Source of the DNA: Rhodoplanes sp963840055
GTDB lineage: Bacteria > Pseudomonadota > Alphaproteobacteria > Rhizobiales > Xanthobacteraceae
Reading direction: 5' to 3'
Length of the DNA: 64,000 nucleotides
NCBI GenBank assembly: GCA_963840055.1
Contig: CAWIXM010000025.1
Location: 62,001 to 126,000, forward strand
Translations under genes and position numbers: made by a program
Notes under the pieces: model-generated
The model's input: the letters and a program-made list of their open reading frames with translations, nothing else
The model's database searches: none
What the model was told of the DNA's origin: nothing
Part shown: positions 1-8,796 of the stretch, one piece after another
Layout: each line of letters opens with the position of its first letter
How positions within the stretch are numbered: position 1 is the stretch's first letter

Positions 1-2
1 AC

Positions 3-128
3 CGTGCAAAGTGGGTGACGCTCTATCTGACGATGATCGATGAGGACGGCAACGAAGTCCTGCCGAGCCGCTCGGGCGAATGGATCATCCACCCCTACAA
101 ATCCGCCGCCGATGAATTCAGGGCGTAA
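3..128 (+). CDS. C-terminal end of a hypothetical protein (cut by window edge)
   Basis: An open frame enters from the left edge and reads 41 codons to a TAA at 126-128, ending in DEFRA. The frame has normal high-GC codon use and no internal stop, while the other two forward frames stop early. No domain is recognisable in so short a piece. The start lies outside the window. Confidence 0.45.
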   Translation, partial: RAKWVTLYLTMIDEDGNEVLPSRSGEWIIHPYKSAADEFRA

Positions 129-209
129 TTATATCAGCGATCCAGTCGTTTTATCGCTCGGTAGCCCTGGATTGCTTCGGCCCCCGCGTCGAGGGCCGAA
201 GCAACGACA

Positions 210-380
210 TCAGACGGGCGGCGGCCAGTGAATAATCATATAGATCAGCATTGCGCCGATCATCATGACCGCAGATTGACCCCATCCCTTTATTTTGTCC
301 GGCTTGCAGCCGATAAGATAGCCGCAGAAGAACCAGATCGCGATGATGATAAAGATGCGCAGATTATAGATCGTTTCCAT
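210..380 (-). CDS. Small two-segment membrane protein, 56 aa
   Basis: This short reverse-strand gene starts with ATG at 378-380, preceded by a clear AGGAG ribosome site. It encodes a 56-residue protein with two hydrophobic stretches: residues about 9-24, rich in Ile/Phe/Trp, and about 37-51, rich in Met/Ile. They are joined by a short charged hairpin (KPDKIKG). It ends in WPPPPV-like residues (HWPPPV). The expected topology is a small inner-membrane hairpin. No family is recognised. The strong ribosome site and clean hydrophobic pattern make it a likely real gene that length cut-offs would miss. Confidence 0.6.
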   Translation of the reverse strand: METIYNLRIFIIIAIWFFCGYLIGCKPDKIKGWGQSAVMMIGAMLIYMIIHWPPPV

Positions 381-442
381 CGTGCGCTCCTTTCTGTTTG
401 ATTTGCAGGCCGCGTCGGGATGACCCGGCGCGGCCCGTCGTT

Positions 443-763
443 TTATTTCCTTCCCGGCCCGGGAAGCTGCTTCAGGCCCTCGGGGGCTTTGAGCGCCTTG
501 CGGCCTTCTTTTTTGTCCCCCTTTTCGCCGGAGAAGGATTCCATCGTTCTACTGAGAACGGCGGTGCGACCGCAGCCGTCATGACAGGTCCCAAAGGTTG
601 TCCCGTTCACAACGCGGATTCGCGTGCCGCATTGCAGTTTTCCGCAGGCGCAGCCGAAGAATTCGGCTATCTCGCCGTGGGTCCTGTGTCCGCAATGCGG
701 GCAGGCGAACCGGCCCAGATTCACCCGGTACCGCGCCTCGAACACCTCGTCCCGCGGTGCCAC
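443..763 (-). CDS. Cys-rich zinc-ribbon protein, TerY-C-like
   Basis: The 106-residue product (GTG start) is built around paired cysteines: C21 and C24 (CPHCGH), C38, C40 and C45 (CACGKLQC), and C60 and C64 (CHDGC). The arrangement resembles the metal-binding domain found at the C-terminus of TerY-type proteins, so it probably binds zinc. The tail after residue 75 is Lys/Gly-rich and disordered. An open frame just upstream on the same strand (about 781-850) ends in a stop and may be a frameshifted N-terminal part, so the gene may be a broken piece of a longer one. The role is unknown and the family assignment tentative. Confidence 0.5.
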   Translation of the reverse strand: MAPRDEVFEARYRVNLGRFACPHCGHRTHGEIAEFFGCACGKLQCGTRIRVVNGTTFGTCHDGCGRTAVLSRTMESFSGEKGDKKEGRKALKAPEGLKQLPGPGRK

Positions 764-921
764 CGGCAGAGACCTTGTAGAGCTAAAGTTCGCCCCGCGA
801 GATCATGCCTTCCGTCGCCTTGAGGTCGCCAATCTTGACGGATTTGTAGCTCTGCCTCTGACGAAACCCCGTCGCGCGCACCGCTCTGTTCCCAACAGTG
901 GGACAAACGAGGACGATACCA

Positions 922-2910
922 ATGCAGGATGTTCAGCGTTTGCTTCTCGTAAGCACGCTTCTCTCCAGCGTCGTTTGGCTTCAGGCTGCGCACGCTGGGG
1001 TCTTGAACGAGAAACCCGCAAGCGGCGAGACGATAATCGTGAGCGGGAATGCGATCTTGCTGGCCCAGGCGATAGAGCCCGAGACGAAACCCGGCGAAAC
1101 TCCGCCGAAGCCGCCCGCTAGGAAGCCGGCCAAAGCTCCAGCCGGTGCCGCGCCGCCTCAGCAAAAGCCCATGCCGTCGGTGCAGCCGCCCCACGCTTCT
1201 CCGCCCGCGGCCGCTCCACCCCCCGCGGCTGCTCGTCCCGCTGCCCGACCGACCGCGTCGGCACCCCCCGCAAAGCCGAATGCTGGCGCCCCACCGCCAT
1301 CCGATGCGAGGCATCCCGGCTCGCCCGCTCGGTCACCCGCTGCAGGCACGTCGCCGACTGCGCAACAAAGGGCTCAACCGCCGCAAACGCCGACTGAGAC
1401 CACACCGCAAGAGCGTGCGTCTCAGCACGGGCGTAAGCCTGGCCAGCCGCAGCGCCGTCCCGGCACTCCGCCTGCCGCCGCAGGTACGTCGCCTGTTCCT
1501 CCTCCCACGGGCGCAACTGCCTCACCGTCTACTGAACAAGGCCAGCCTTCGGGGCCGGGCCGGAGAGGCCAATCACCGACTGGAGCGGCTCGTCCCGGCA
1601 CTCCGCCTGCCGCCGCAGGTACGTCGCCCGTTCCTCCTCCCGCGGGCGCAACTGCCTCACCGTCTACTGAACAAGGCCAGCCTTCGGGGCCGGGCCGGAG
1701 AGGCCAATCACCGACTGGAGCGGCTCGTCCCGGCACTCCGCCTGCCGCCGCAGGTACATCGCCTCCTTCTCCTTCCACCGCAGGCACGCCTCTTTCACCG
1801 GTCACCTCGCAGCCGCCACAGGGCCGATCGCAACCGCCTGCCGGCCAACCCGCCGCACAGGGTGTGGTGCCTGCCCCTCGGCAGGCCGCGCCGCTCACGC
1901 CTGCGGGGGTGCCTACGCCGAGTACACAGGATACGCGACCAATCGCGCCGGCCGCTGCGGGCGCCGGGATCAGGCCGCAGTCTGCGCAGGGACAGCCATT
2001 GCGCCGGATTGAGGATCTGCGCGGGGAAAGGCGCGAGGTGACGGAGGGCGGACGGACGATCATCCGCGAACCGGACCGCACCATTATTGTCGAAGGCGGA
2101 CGGACCATCATCCGTCACAACGAGATCGACCGATTTCGCTACGGGGCGCAGGACGTGCGTATGGAGCGGCGCGGCGACGAGAATATCACGGTCGTTGTGC
2201 GCCCGAGCGGCGACCGCATCGTGACCGTCGTTGACGACAACGGTTATTTGCTCCGTCGTTCCCGCATCCTCCCTGATGGTCGCGAGATCACCATCATCGA
2301 CAACCGCCCGCGCGGGCCCGGTTACGCCCCTCGGCACCGGCCTAGCGGGTTCGCCGCATTCTTCGTCGATCTGCCGCCCCCGGTTATTCGTATTCCACGC
2401 GACCGCTATATCGTGGACGCCGCGCGGGCGAACCGGGCGCTTCTCTACGACACGTTGTTGGCACCGCCCGTCGACATCATCGAGCGCCCTTATACGCTCG
2501 ATGAAATCCGCTATAGCGCGCCGTTGCGAGATCGTATGCCGCGAATCGACCTCGACACCGTCACCTTCGAATCGGGTTCATGGGAGCTGAGCCCCGATCA
2601 GATCGAACGCCTCGCTGTAATCGCTGAAAGCATCAATCGCATCGTGCAACAAAATCCGCGCGAGGTTTTCCTGATCGAGGGGCATACTGACGCCGTCGGC
2701 GCGGACGTGGACAATTTGTCTCTGTCGGACCGACGGGCGGAAACGGTCGCATTGGTGCTCACCCAGGAGTTTGGCGTACCGGCGGAGAATCTCTCCACCC
2801 AAGGCTATGGCGAGCAGTATCTAAAGGTCCCGACTGAGGCACCCGAGCGAGCGAACCGGCGCGTCGCCGTGCGGCGCATCACGCCGCTCCTCACTGGGCA
2901 AGTCCAGTAA
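922..2910 (+). CDS. Proline-rich OmpA-family outer-membrane/periplasmic protein
   Basis: Product of 662 aa. The ATG at 922 is chosen over a GTG at 898 because GAGGA lies 9 bases upstream and the signal peptide then starts cleanly (hydrophobic LLLVSTLLSSVVWL, cut after AAHA). Residues about 40-340 are Pro/Ala/Gly-rich and disordered, with 45-residue tandem repeats. Residues about 360-470 form a beta-rich segment with recurring GGRTIIR and DGREITII phrases. Residues about 541-655 are an OmpA-like peptidoglycan-binding domain (FESGSWELS, IEGHTDAVG, LSLSDRRAETV, NRRVAVR). This is a common Rhizobiales architecture: the OmpA domain grips peptidoglycan and the Pro-rich region spans the periplasm. 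It is monocistronic and probably tethers the envelope. Confidence 0.85.
   Translation: MQDVQRLLLVSTLLSSVVWLQAAHAGVLNEKPASGETIIVSGNAILLAQAIEPETKPGETPPKPPARKPAKAPAGAAPPQQKPMPSVQPPHASPPAAAPPPAAARPAARPTASAPPAKPNAGAPPPSDARHPGSPARSPAAGTSPTAQQRAQPPQTPTETTPQERASQHGRKPGQPQRRPGTPPAAAGTSPVPPPTGATASPSTEQGQPSGPGRRGQSPTGAARPGTPPAAAGTSPVPPPAGATASPSTEQGQPSGPGRRGQSPTGAARPGTPPAAAGTSPPSPSTAGTPLSPVTSQPPQGRSQPPAGQPAAQGVVPAPRQAAPLTPAGVPTPSTQDTRPIAPAAAGAGIRPQSAQGQPLRRIEDLRGERREVTEGGRTIIREPDRTIIVEGGRTIIRHNEIDRFRYGAQDVRMERRGDENITVVVRPSGDRIVTVVDDNGYLLRRSRILPDGREITIIDNRPRGPGYAPRHRPSGFAAFFVDLPPPVIRIPRDRYIVDAARANRALLYDTLLAPPVDIIERPYTLDEIRYSAPLRDRMPRIDLDTVTFESGSWELSPDQIERLAVIAESINRIVQQNPREVFLIEGHTDAVGADVDNLSLSDRRAETVALVLTQEFGVPAENLSTQGYGEQYLKVPTEAPERANRRVAVRRITPLLTGQVQ
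1456..1770 (+). repeat. 135-bp in-frame tandem repeats inside the OmpA-type gene
   Basis: Two full 135-bp units (1456-1590 and 1591-1725) and the start of a third (from 1726) encode a 45-residue Pro/Gly/Ser-rich block beginning RPGTPPAAAGTSP. The first two units are almost identical at DNA level. The length is a multiple of three, so unit number can change without breaking the frame. Confidence 0.9.
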
Positions 2911-3058
2911 ACGCCGCCGTCTTTGCCACTGCAGCAAAAACGAAGCGCAGAGAAAACAAGTAGGGTCCGCTTTTACGTAAACTCGCCATTTCCGATCTGT
3001 GGTGAGAACGACGTGCGCGGCCAAGCCACTCCTGCAGCTTCGACCATCGCCGCCTGTC

Positions 3059-4145
3059 TGTACCGAAAACTCAGATTCGGACGTATTGGTGGTGCAGCCC
3101 ACCGACAAGCGCATGAGACGCAATGCGTCCGGTCCGCTGAACCGGACGCGGTATCGGGGCATCTTTGTTCAAGGAACGATGGGTTCGCGTCTCATTGTAA
3201 TAGCGAGCGTATGAGCGCAGGACCCGGCGCAAGTGCTGCTCGCCCAACGCCACCACGTGGTCAACGCATTCGCGGCGGATGGAGCCAATCAGCCGTTCAG
3301 CAAAACAGTTCTGCCACGGCGATGCAGCCGAAATCGGTTTGTCGCGGATGCCCATGGCCCGCAATCGGCGGCTGACAACTGGACCGTAGATCCCGTCGCG
3401 ATCGCGGATCAGATAGCGTGGCGCCTCGTTCCAGGGGAATGCTTCGATAATCTGCTGCGCGATCCATTCCGCCGTCGGATGGGCCGTGACATTGATCCAG
3501 ACAAGGTCTCGTCGTGCCAGCCGGACCATGACAAAGGCATAGAGCAGGTCAAATCCGATGGTTGGCACAACGAACAAGTCCATGGCGGCAATCTGCGGCG
3601 CATGATTGCGTAGGAACGTGCGCCATTCCTGGCTTGGTGGGCCGGACCGCTTGACCATGTGCTTGGCGACGCTCGACTGAGCGACCTCAAACCCGAGCTT
3701 GAGCAGTTCGCCGTGGATGCGCGGCGCTCCCCAGAGCGGGTTCTCAATGCTCATCCGCCGTATCAATGCTCGGAGATCCGAACCGATTTGGGGCCGACCT
3801 CCTCTTGCGCGTGACTTCCACCGCCAGTAGCAGCGAAATCCTGCCCGATGCCAGCGTACCAGCGTCTCGGGCCTTATAATCAGCATTGCCGCGAGGATCG
3901 ACGGGAACCAGCGATAGAGCTGGACAAAGAACAGGCGGTCGCCGTTGTTGAACCGGACGCGACCCCGCACTTTTCGTTGCAGCACCCTCAGCTGCTGCCT
4001 GAGCGCGGCATTCTCGGCTTCAAGTCGGATCTTGGACTTGACGAGTGCCGCCAGCAGGTTGAGGGCCAGAAGGATCAGTGCGATCATGACCCCAAGCGTG
4101 ACGTGATTCCATCACCAGTTCAATGCGGACGAGGTTTTCGGTACA
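3059..4145. mobile_element. Insertion sequence (rve/DDE type) with inverted ends
   Basis: The element is bounded by TGTACCGAAAAC at 3059-3070 and its exact inverse complement at 4134-4145, and holds one transposase gene that nearly fills it. About 1,087 bp. No convincing target-site duplication is visible. A partial copy of its transposase end lies at about 20196-20282. Confidence 0.75.
3071..4087 (-). CDS. IS transposase with integrase (rve) catalytic core
   Basis: Full-length 338-aa transposase. A short N-terminal coiled region (RLEAENAALRQQL) is followed by an HTH-like segment. The central motifs WGAPRIHGELLKLGF and AAMDLFVVP lead into the catalytic core, with the first Asp in AMDLF, the second in RDRDGIYG and the Glu in AERLIGSIRRECVDH. 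Related but broken genes occur at 5032, 21757, 22410 and 33094, so this is the intact representative of a family that has repeatedly hit the region. Frame and active-site residues are intact, so it may still be active. Confidence 0.85.
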   Translation of the reverse strand: MIALILLALNLLAALVKSKIRLEAENAALRQQLRVLQRKVRGRVRFNNGDRLFFVQLYRWFPSILAAMLIIRPETLVRWHRAGFRCYWRWKSRARGGRPQIGSDLRALIRRMSIENPLWGAPRIHGELLKLGFEVAQSSVAKHMVKRSGPPSQEWRTFLRNHAPQIAAMDLFVVPTIGFDLLYAFVMVRLARRDLVWINVTAHPTAEWIAQQIIEAFPWNEAPRYLIRDRDGIYGPVVSRRLRAMGIRDKPISAASPWQNCFAERLIGSIRRECVDHVVALGEQHLRRVLRSYARYYNETRTHRSLNKDAPIPRPVQRTGRIASHALVGGLHHQYVRI

Positions 4146-4162
4146 CACAGGGGCGAGACACC

Positions 4163-4861
4163 TCACTCCCTGAAGCGGTACCCGACGCCATACAGAGTGT
4201 CGATCATGTCGAAATCGTCGTCGGTTTGCTTAAACTTCTTACGCAGGCGCTTGATGTGACTGTCGATGGTGCGGTCGTCCACATAGACCTGGTCGTCATA
4301 GGCCGCATCCATCAGGGCGTTCCGGCTCTTCACCGCGCCTGGACGCTGCGCCAGGGCCTGCAGGATGAGGAACTCGGTCACCGTCAGCGAGACGGCTTTC
4401 CCCTTCCAGGTGCAGGTATGACGCTCCGGGTCGATCCGCAACTGCCCGCGTTCGAGGACCTTGGCCGAAGCGGTTTCCTTGGGCGGGCCCCCATCCTTGG
4501 GGGTGGCGCGGCGCAGGACCACCTTGACCCGTTCGACCAGGAGCCGCTGAGAGAATGGTTTGCGAATGAAGTCGTCCGCGCCCATTTTCAGGCCGAACAA
4601 CTCATCGATTTCCTCGTCCTTGGAGGTGAGGAAGATCACCGGAACGTCCGATTTCTGCCGCAGCCGCCGCAAGGTCTCCATTCCGTCCATCCGCGGCATC
4701 TTGATGTCGAGAATGGCCAAATCCGGCATGCTGGTCTTGAAGCCGTCGAGCGCCGAGGCGCCGTCGCTATAGGTCTGGATCCGGTAACCCTCGCCTTCGA
4801 GCGCGATCGAAATCGAGGCAAGAATGTTCCGATCGTCGTCGACGAGCGCAATCGTGGGCAT
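4163..4861 (-). CDS. chvI: ChvI-type two-component response regulator
   Basis: The 232-aa OmpR-class regulator starts at the MPTIALVDDD methionine; a longer in-frame start would add an unlikely N-terminal extension. Receiver domain, residues 1-120: acidic pocket D8/D9, phospho-acceptor D52 (LAILDIKMPRMDG), T79 and K101 (RKPF). The C-terminal winged helix (about 135-232) contains LTVTEFLILQALAQRPG and DRTIDSHIKRLRKKF. The sequence is typical of rhizobial ChvI, which with the ChvG kinase controls envelope and acid/host responses. The usual partner kinase gene is absent: an IS end lies 17 bp after the stop codon, and only IS and OmpA sequence follow. It may be a second copy or a locus split by the IS. 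Confidence 0.85.
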   Translation of the reverse strand: MPTIALVDDDRNILASISIALEGEGYRIQTYSDGASALDGFKTSMPDLAILDIKMPRMDGMETLRRLRQKSDVPVIFLTSKDEEIDELFGLKMGADDFIRKPFSQRLLVERVKVVLRRATPKDGGPPKETASAKVLERGQLRIDPERHTCTWKGKAVSLTVTEFLILQALAQRPGAVKSRNALMDAAYDDQVYVDDRTIDSHIKRLRKKFKQTDDDFDMIDTLYGVGYRFRE

Positions 4862-5031
4862 CGGGGCTTTTTCCCATGACGGTCGAATTCCGTGACATAA
4901 AAGGCATGCAAAGCTGGCCAAAATGTGCCTGTCCCTATCGCAAATGTCATCCGGTTGGCCAGAGACGCCGAATTGGGTGATCCTGTCGCCCGATGTGGGA
5001 TGCTTGCAGGCTGCCGTGGTCGCTGTTCGTC

Positions 5032-5332
5032 GGGTCGCTCCAAATCGCGGGCGTCACTCGAAGCCGAGAACTTGCCCCTGCGTCAGCAGATCATCGTCCT
5101 GCAGCGCACTGCGCCGAAGAGTTCCGGCTTCTCTATGGTTTTCTGATCCTGCAGCATGACCGACGCCTGCTTCTGTGGCTGGAGACCACGGCGCATCCAT
5201 CGGCGGAATGGATTGCCCGGCAGCTCACTGAGGCCCTGTGGATGGGACGAGGCTCCCCGCTATCTCATCCGTGACCGCGATCGATCCTATGGCGAGGTAT
5301 TCATCCGACGTATTTGTGCTACGGGCATCCGC
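5032..5332 (+). pseudogene. Decayed IS transposase remnant
   Basis: Three short stretches in different forward frames match the transposase at 3071-4087: SRASLEAENLPLRQQ near 5045, TTAHPSAEWIARQL near 5190, and APRYLIRDRDRSYGEVF near 5255. Several deletions and frameshifts separate them. No complete active site remains. Confidence 0.65.
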
Positions 5333-5506
5333 ATCGACGGACATCACCGTGGTCGCCGTGGCGAATGGATAGGCAGAGCGGCTGGTCGGATCGATCCGGT
5401 GGCTATTGGTCACGTGATTGTTTCGCTAGTGCGGTGCGCAACCGCATCGCCGAACACATTTTCGGAGCCTTCGCTGGGGGAAGCGAACCCGAGGCGCAGA
5501 CTGACG

Positions 5507-5875
5507 ATGAGCGATTCCATGATGCTCGAGAGCATAAGCGCCGTCACGTTGGCGACGCACGATATGGCCCGCGCCGTCCGCTTCTATCGCATGCTCGGGT
5601 TTGAAATTGTGTACGGCGGTGAGGAGGGTGCGTTCACGAGCTTTCGGGCTGGACGCAGCTACCTCAATCTCGTCGCCCAGCCCGCCGAGAGACAATGGTC
5701 ATGGTGGGGACGGGTGATCATCTACCATTCCGACGTCGACGCCCTATACGCGAGCGTGATAGCGGCCGGCTATCGTCCGGACACGGCGCCACGCGATGCC
5801 GAATGGGGGGAACGGTTCTTCCACTTGACCGACCCAGATGGCCACGAACTCAGCTTTGCTCGACCATTGCGATGA
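5507..5875 (+). CDS. VOC (glyoxalase/bleomycin-resistance fold) protein
   Basis: A 122-aa single-domain vicinal-oxygen-chelate protein. The ATG at 5507 follows the IS remnant directly; an alternative methionine lies four codons in. The N-terminal betaalphabetabetabeta unit has the typical phrase DMARAVRFYRMLGFE. The C-terminal unit ends FHLTDPDGHELSFARP, with the conserved metal-ligand Glu in HEL. Members are metal-dependent dioxygenases, isomerases or antibiotic-binding proteins, and the substrate cannot be told here. No operon partner. The gene looks intact although it is surrounded by debris. Confidence 0.75.
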   Translation: MSDSMMLESISAVTLATHDMARAVRFYRMLGFEIVYGGEEGAFTSFRAGRSYLNLVAQPAERQWSWWGRVIIYHSDVDALYASVIAAGYRPDTAPRDAEWGERFFHLTDPDGHELSFARPLR

Positions 5876-6149
5876 TCCCACACTGCTGCGCGCTTACAGC
5901 GGCCGCGGCGGCATGGCAATGCGACGCAGTCGGCGCCCCCGGTACCGCCCGCCCGCTCCAATGGCGTATCGTCGGCGGCCCTTTAATCTTTCCATGCGGG
6001 CTCAGTCGTAGCACGCGATGACGATCGGAGATTCGTTCGACAGTGTCATCTTGAGCAGGGTCGCCGTGAGGCTGGCACAGAATTCGTCGGAGACCTCACG
6101 CGCGGCCGCCAAGGTCACTCTCTTCAGCGTCTGTATCCGTGGGATGAGA

Positions 6150-6650
6150 AGGTAGTTCGGCAGGATTAGATCCGAGGCGAACGTGCATCGTCGGGTGCAG
6201 CTTCTTCTTCGTCCGGTAGCCCGCGGCCGGGTTCCGGATCGTCCGCCGGCACGAAATAGAAGTCGCTGTCTTCTGCAGGCGGGCTGAGATCGGGAATCGA
6301 GCCTTGATTGATCCGATGGGCGCTGGTGATGATCCGGCTCTGCGCGGCTGAGGCGCACCACCGGCACGCTGCCGGATGGGATGATGTCAGCCAGCACCTG
6401 CCCGGGCCCAACCGATGGCAACTGGTCGATGTCGCCGACGATCAAGAGGGCAGCTCTGTCGGGCACCGCCCTCATGAGGGCCTGCATCAGCAGGACGTCG
6501 ACCATCGATGCTTCGTCCACGACCAGCAGATCGCAATCGAGCGGATTGTCCGCGTCGCGCTTGAAACCGCCAGTCCTGGGGTCGACCTCCAAGAGCCGGT
6601 GGATGGTCTATGATCGTCCCAGCCGCCCCTCCCTGCCGCACAGCGGCTTA
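6150..6650 (-). pseudogene. Fragment of a RecD-like ATP-dependent DNA helicase
   Basis: Reading right to left: TIHRLLEVDPRTGGF, then LLVVDEASMVDVLLMQALM (Walker B region) and GDIDQLPSVGPGQVLADI, then a frame change to SRIITSAHRINQG. These are motifs of the RecD2/TraA-type superfamily 1B helicase, from just before Walker B to motif III/IV. The N-terminus with Walker A and the C-terminal half are missing, and a small deletion shifts the frame at about 6345. Non-functional. Confidence 0.75.
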
Positions 6651-6732
6651 GTTCAATCCCCGAGAGTCACTCAATCGGCGGGTTGGTATAAGTGGGTGGG
6701 TATGTGCAAGGATAAATATTCATTACCCTTAC

Positions 6733-6959
6733 TCAGGAAATGGGTTGGAGCGTCTTGGCGCTGAAGGGAGCGGACGGCGTCCCCGCGATCATAAGCTTAA
6801 GGTAAATCCGGTAGTTGGGAAGCTGCAGGAAATCCGCGTGCGATAACCGTTCATGGAATTCGCGGACGAGGTACGGCGCGTCCTCCGCGCCGACGCGGAA
6901 TGAGATGACCGAGCCGACATTGCGCGCGATCCACGGCAATACGGCAGCGTTGAGCGCCC
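6733..6959 (-). pseudogene. C-terminal fragment of a conjugation-type ATPase (copy 1)
   Basis: Reads LPWIARNVGSVISFRVG, EDAPYLVREFHERLSHADF, LQLPNYRIYLKLMI and GTPSAPFSAKTL. I read these as the tail of a TraD/VirD4-class or related type IV secretion ATPase. The N-terminal nucleotide-binding part is absent. Its right end abuts the stop codon of the amine oxidase gene. A second, diverged copy lies on the other side of that gene at 8597-8742, in the same orientation. Confidence 0.6.
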
Positions 6960-6962
6960 TGC

Positions 6963-8423
6963 TCAGCCCCTAAGTGTGATAATGGCTTTCGCCTCGCGCT
7001 CGCCCGAGATGATTGCTCCGTTGATGAAGGACGGCCAGACGGTGGAGTTTTCTGTGCCCGCCCAATGGATCGGCCCGACCGGATCGCGAACCGCCGACTT
7101 AAACAGCGTGGTGGCGCCCGGCGTGAGGAAGCCGGTGAAGCAGCCGCGCGTCCATTGCTGGGTGGACCAGTTCATCTCGTGATAGTCGATTACCTTGTGC
7201 GCCTTCGGCCCGAAGCGCTCGGCCACGTTGTCGAGCACCAGCTTGCGCCGATCGGCCGCCGGCAGCAGGGACACCGCGCGCGCCTGATCGGAATAGACGA
7301 AGCCGGTCATGATACCCTTCTTGGAATATTTCTCGGGCACGCCGCTATCGGCGGTCTCGCCGACCACTCCGAGATAGTCGAAGGAAGCACCGTTGAGCCC
7401 GTCCGCCCGCCAGTAAGGCTCGTCGTAGATCATCTGCACCTTGATCACGAGCCCTTGCGGCCAGCGCTGCGTGATCTGCACCCGGGCGGTCGGCGGTGAG
7501 GGATCGTAATCAATGGCGCCGGCGAGATTGGGCGGGATGGCGACCACGACGTGGCGGGCGGCGATGCTGAGCTCGTCGCTGCACACGATGGCGCCCTTGT
7601 CGCTCCATTTAATGCTGCGCACCGGCTGGCCGAGCCGCACCGCGCCTTTGCCGAGCCGGTCGGCAACCCGCTGTGCCATCGGTTGCGTGCCATGGATCAG
7701 CCGGTCCTGCTGAGCACCGCCCGCGAATGCAAACAGTTTGTCGAGCCCATGACAGGCGCGCACCAGATAGGCCATTTCGAGGATGGAGATTTCCGAGGTC
7801 GAGGCGCAGGCAACGGAGGCGACCGTGCCGCCGACCAGGGCACGGACATTGTCGTTGTCGACGTTCCGCTTGAGCCATTCGGCGAATGTCATGGCGTCGA
7901 GCCGCGCGGCGGCAGCTTGCGCCCAGGGTTTGTCAGGATCGATCGTTTTGGCGAGCTCGTCGACTTTTTCGTAAGCAGCCTCGATCTGCTCGGAGCCTGG
8001 ATATTTGCCGTGCAGCAGGTCGCCGATGCGGATGAATTCTTTCGGATCGAGCGTGCTGCGCTCGAGCGTCTTGCCGGTATCGTAGGACTTATAGGTCTGC
8101 CCACCGACTTCCTTGATCAACCCGTAATAGGCGTTCTGGTCGGGGCCGACCCACTGGCCGCCGAGATCGGTCCAACCGCCGCCTTTGATCGGCGCGGTGA
8201 GCGAGCGGCCGCCGATGCGGTTGCGCGCTTCCAGCACGATGACACTGGCGCCCGCCTGCTTGAGCCGGAGCGCGGCGGTAAGGCCGGAATAGCCGGCCCC
8301 TACCACGCAGACGTCGTAATGCGGCGGGGCGCGATGCTTCGCCTGTGCGGGAGCATCGAGACTGGCGCCGATCAACAGCGCCGAACCGCCGCCGAGAACC
8401 TGCCGCCTTGAGATTTTCGCCAT
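6963..8423 (-). CDS. Flavin monoamine oxidase with Tat signal
   Basis: Intact 486-aa FAD-dependent amine oxidase. The N-terminus carries a twin-arginine signal (SRRQVLGGG, R6/R7) followed by a hydrophobic stretch and an AQA cut site, so the folded enzyme is exported to the periplasm. FAD-binding GAGYSG lies at 42-47 and LEARNRIGGRS follows. The C-terminal flavin motif is in IHWAGTENSTVWPSFINGAI. The family oxidises primary or polyamines to aldehydes, releasing ammonia and hydrogen peroxide; the substrate is not predictable. The ribosome site GGAGAAG precedes the ATG. It is the only intact gene between two copies of a conjugation-ATPase tail, which suggests it came in with a mobile element. 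Confidence 0.85.
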   Translation of the reverse strand: MAKISRRQVLGGGSALLIGASLDAPAQAKHRAPPHYDVCVVGAGYSGLTAALRLKQAGASVIVLEARNRIGGRSLTAPIKGGGWTDLGGQWVGPDQNAYYGLIKEVGGQTYKSYDTGKTLERSTLDPKEFIRIGDLLHGKYPGSEQIEAAYEKVDELAKTIDPDKPWAQAAAARLDAMTFAEWLKRNVDNDNVRALVGGTVASVACASTSEISILEMAYLVRACHGLDKLFAFAGGAQQDRLIHGTQPMAQRVADRLGKGAVRLGQPVRSIKWSDKGAIVCSDELSIAARHVVVAIPPNLAGAIDYDPSPPTARVQITQRWPQGLVIKVQMIYDEPYWRADGLNGASFDYLGVVGETADSGVPEKYSKKGIMTGFVYSDQARAVSLLPAADRRKLVLDNVAERFGPKAHKVIDYHEMNWSTQQWTRGCFTGFLTPGATTLFKSAVRDPVGPIHWAGTENSTVWPSFINGAIISGEREAKAIITLRG

Positions 8424-8596
8424 GGGCTTCTCCTTTCGATAACCCGCCGGTTTTGCAATCTAAATTTGCATTTCCACTTACTTCAATCGCCCCCTTATGA
8501 GGCGTTGCAGAAACGGAGGAGGCTATGCAGGTGCTGCTCCTTGGGGCGGCCCGGATGACTGAACAACCGATCTCCTACCGCTCGCGATCGTCAAAG

Positions 8597-8742
8597 TCAG
8601 TCGTACCAATCACCTCGGGGAAGCGTCCTAGCGCTGAAAGGGGCCGACGGCGTCCCGTCGATCATGAGCTTGAGGTAAATCCGGTGATTGAGAAGCTGCA
8701 GCAAGTCCGCATGCGAAAACCGTTCATGGAATTCTGTCGCTG
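8597..8742 (-). pseudogene. C-terminal fragment of a conjugation-type ATPase (copy 2)
   Basis: Reads EFHERFSHADLLQLLNHRIY then LKLMIDGTPSAPFSARTL, clearly homologous to 6733-6959 at both protein and DNA level over about 110 bp. Only the last 45 or so codons remain. Orientation matches copy 1. Confidence 0.6.
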
Positions 8743-8796
8743 CTGCAACTTCAGGCGGCTGCACGGTTGCCCGATGGCCCGTTGTCGGAAGTGACC

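Noticed and set aside
1456..1770. Regular repeats that might be read as a CRISPR array
   Set aside because: Units are 135 bp, contiguous and in frame inside a coding gene, with no spacers.
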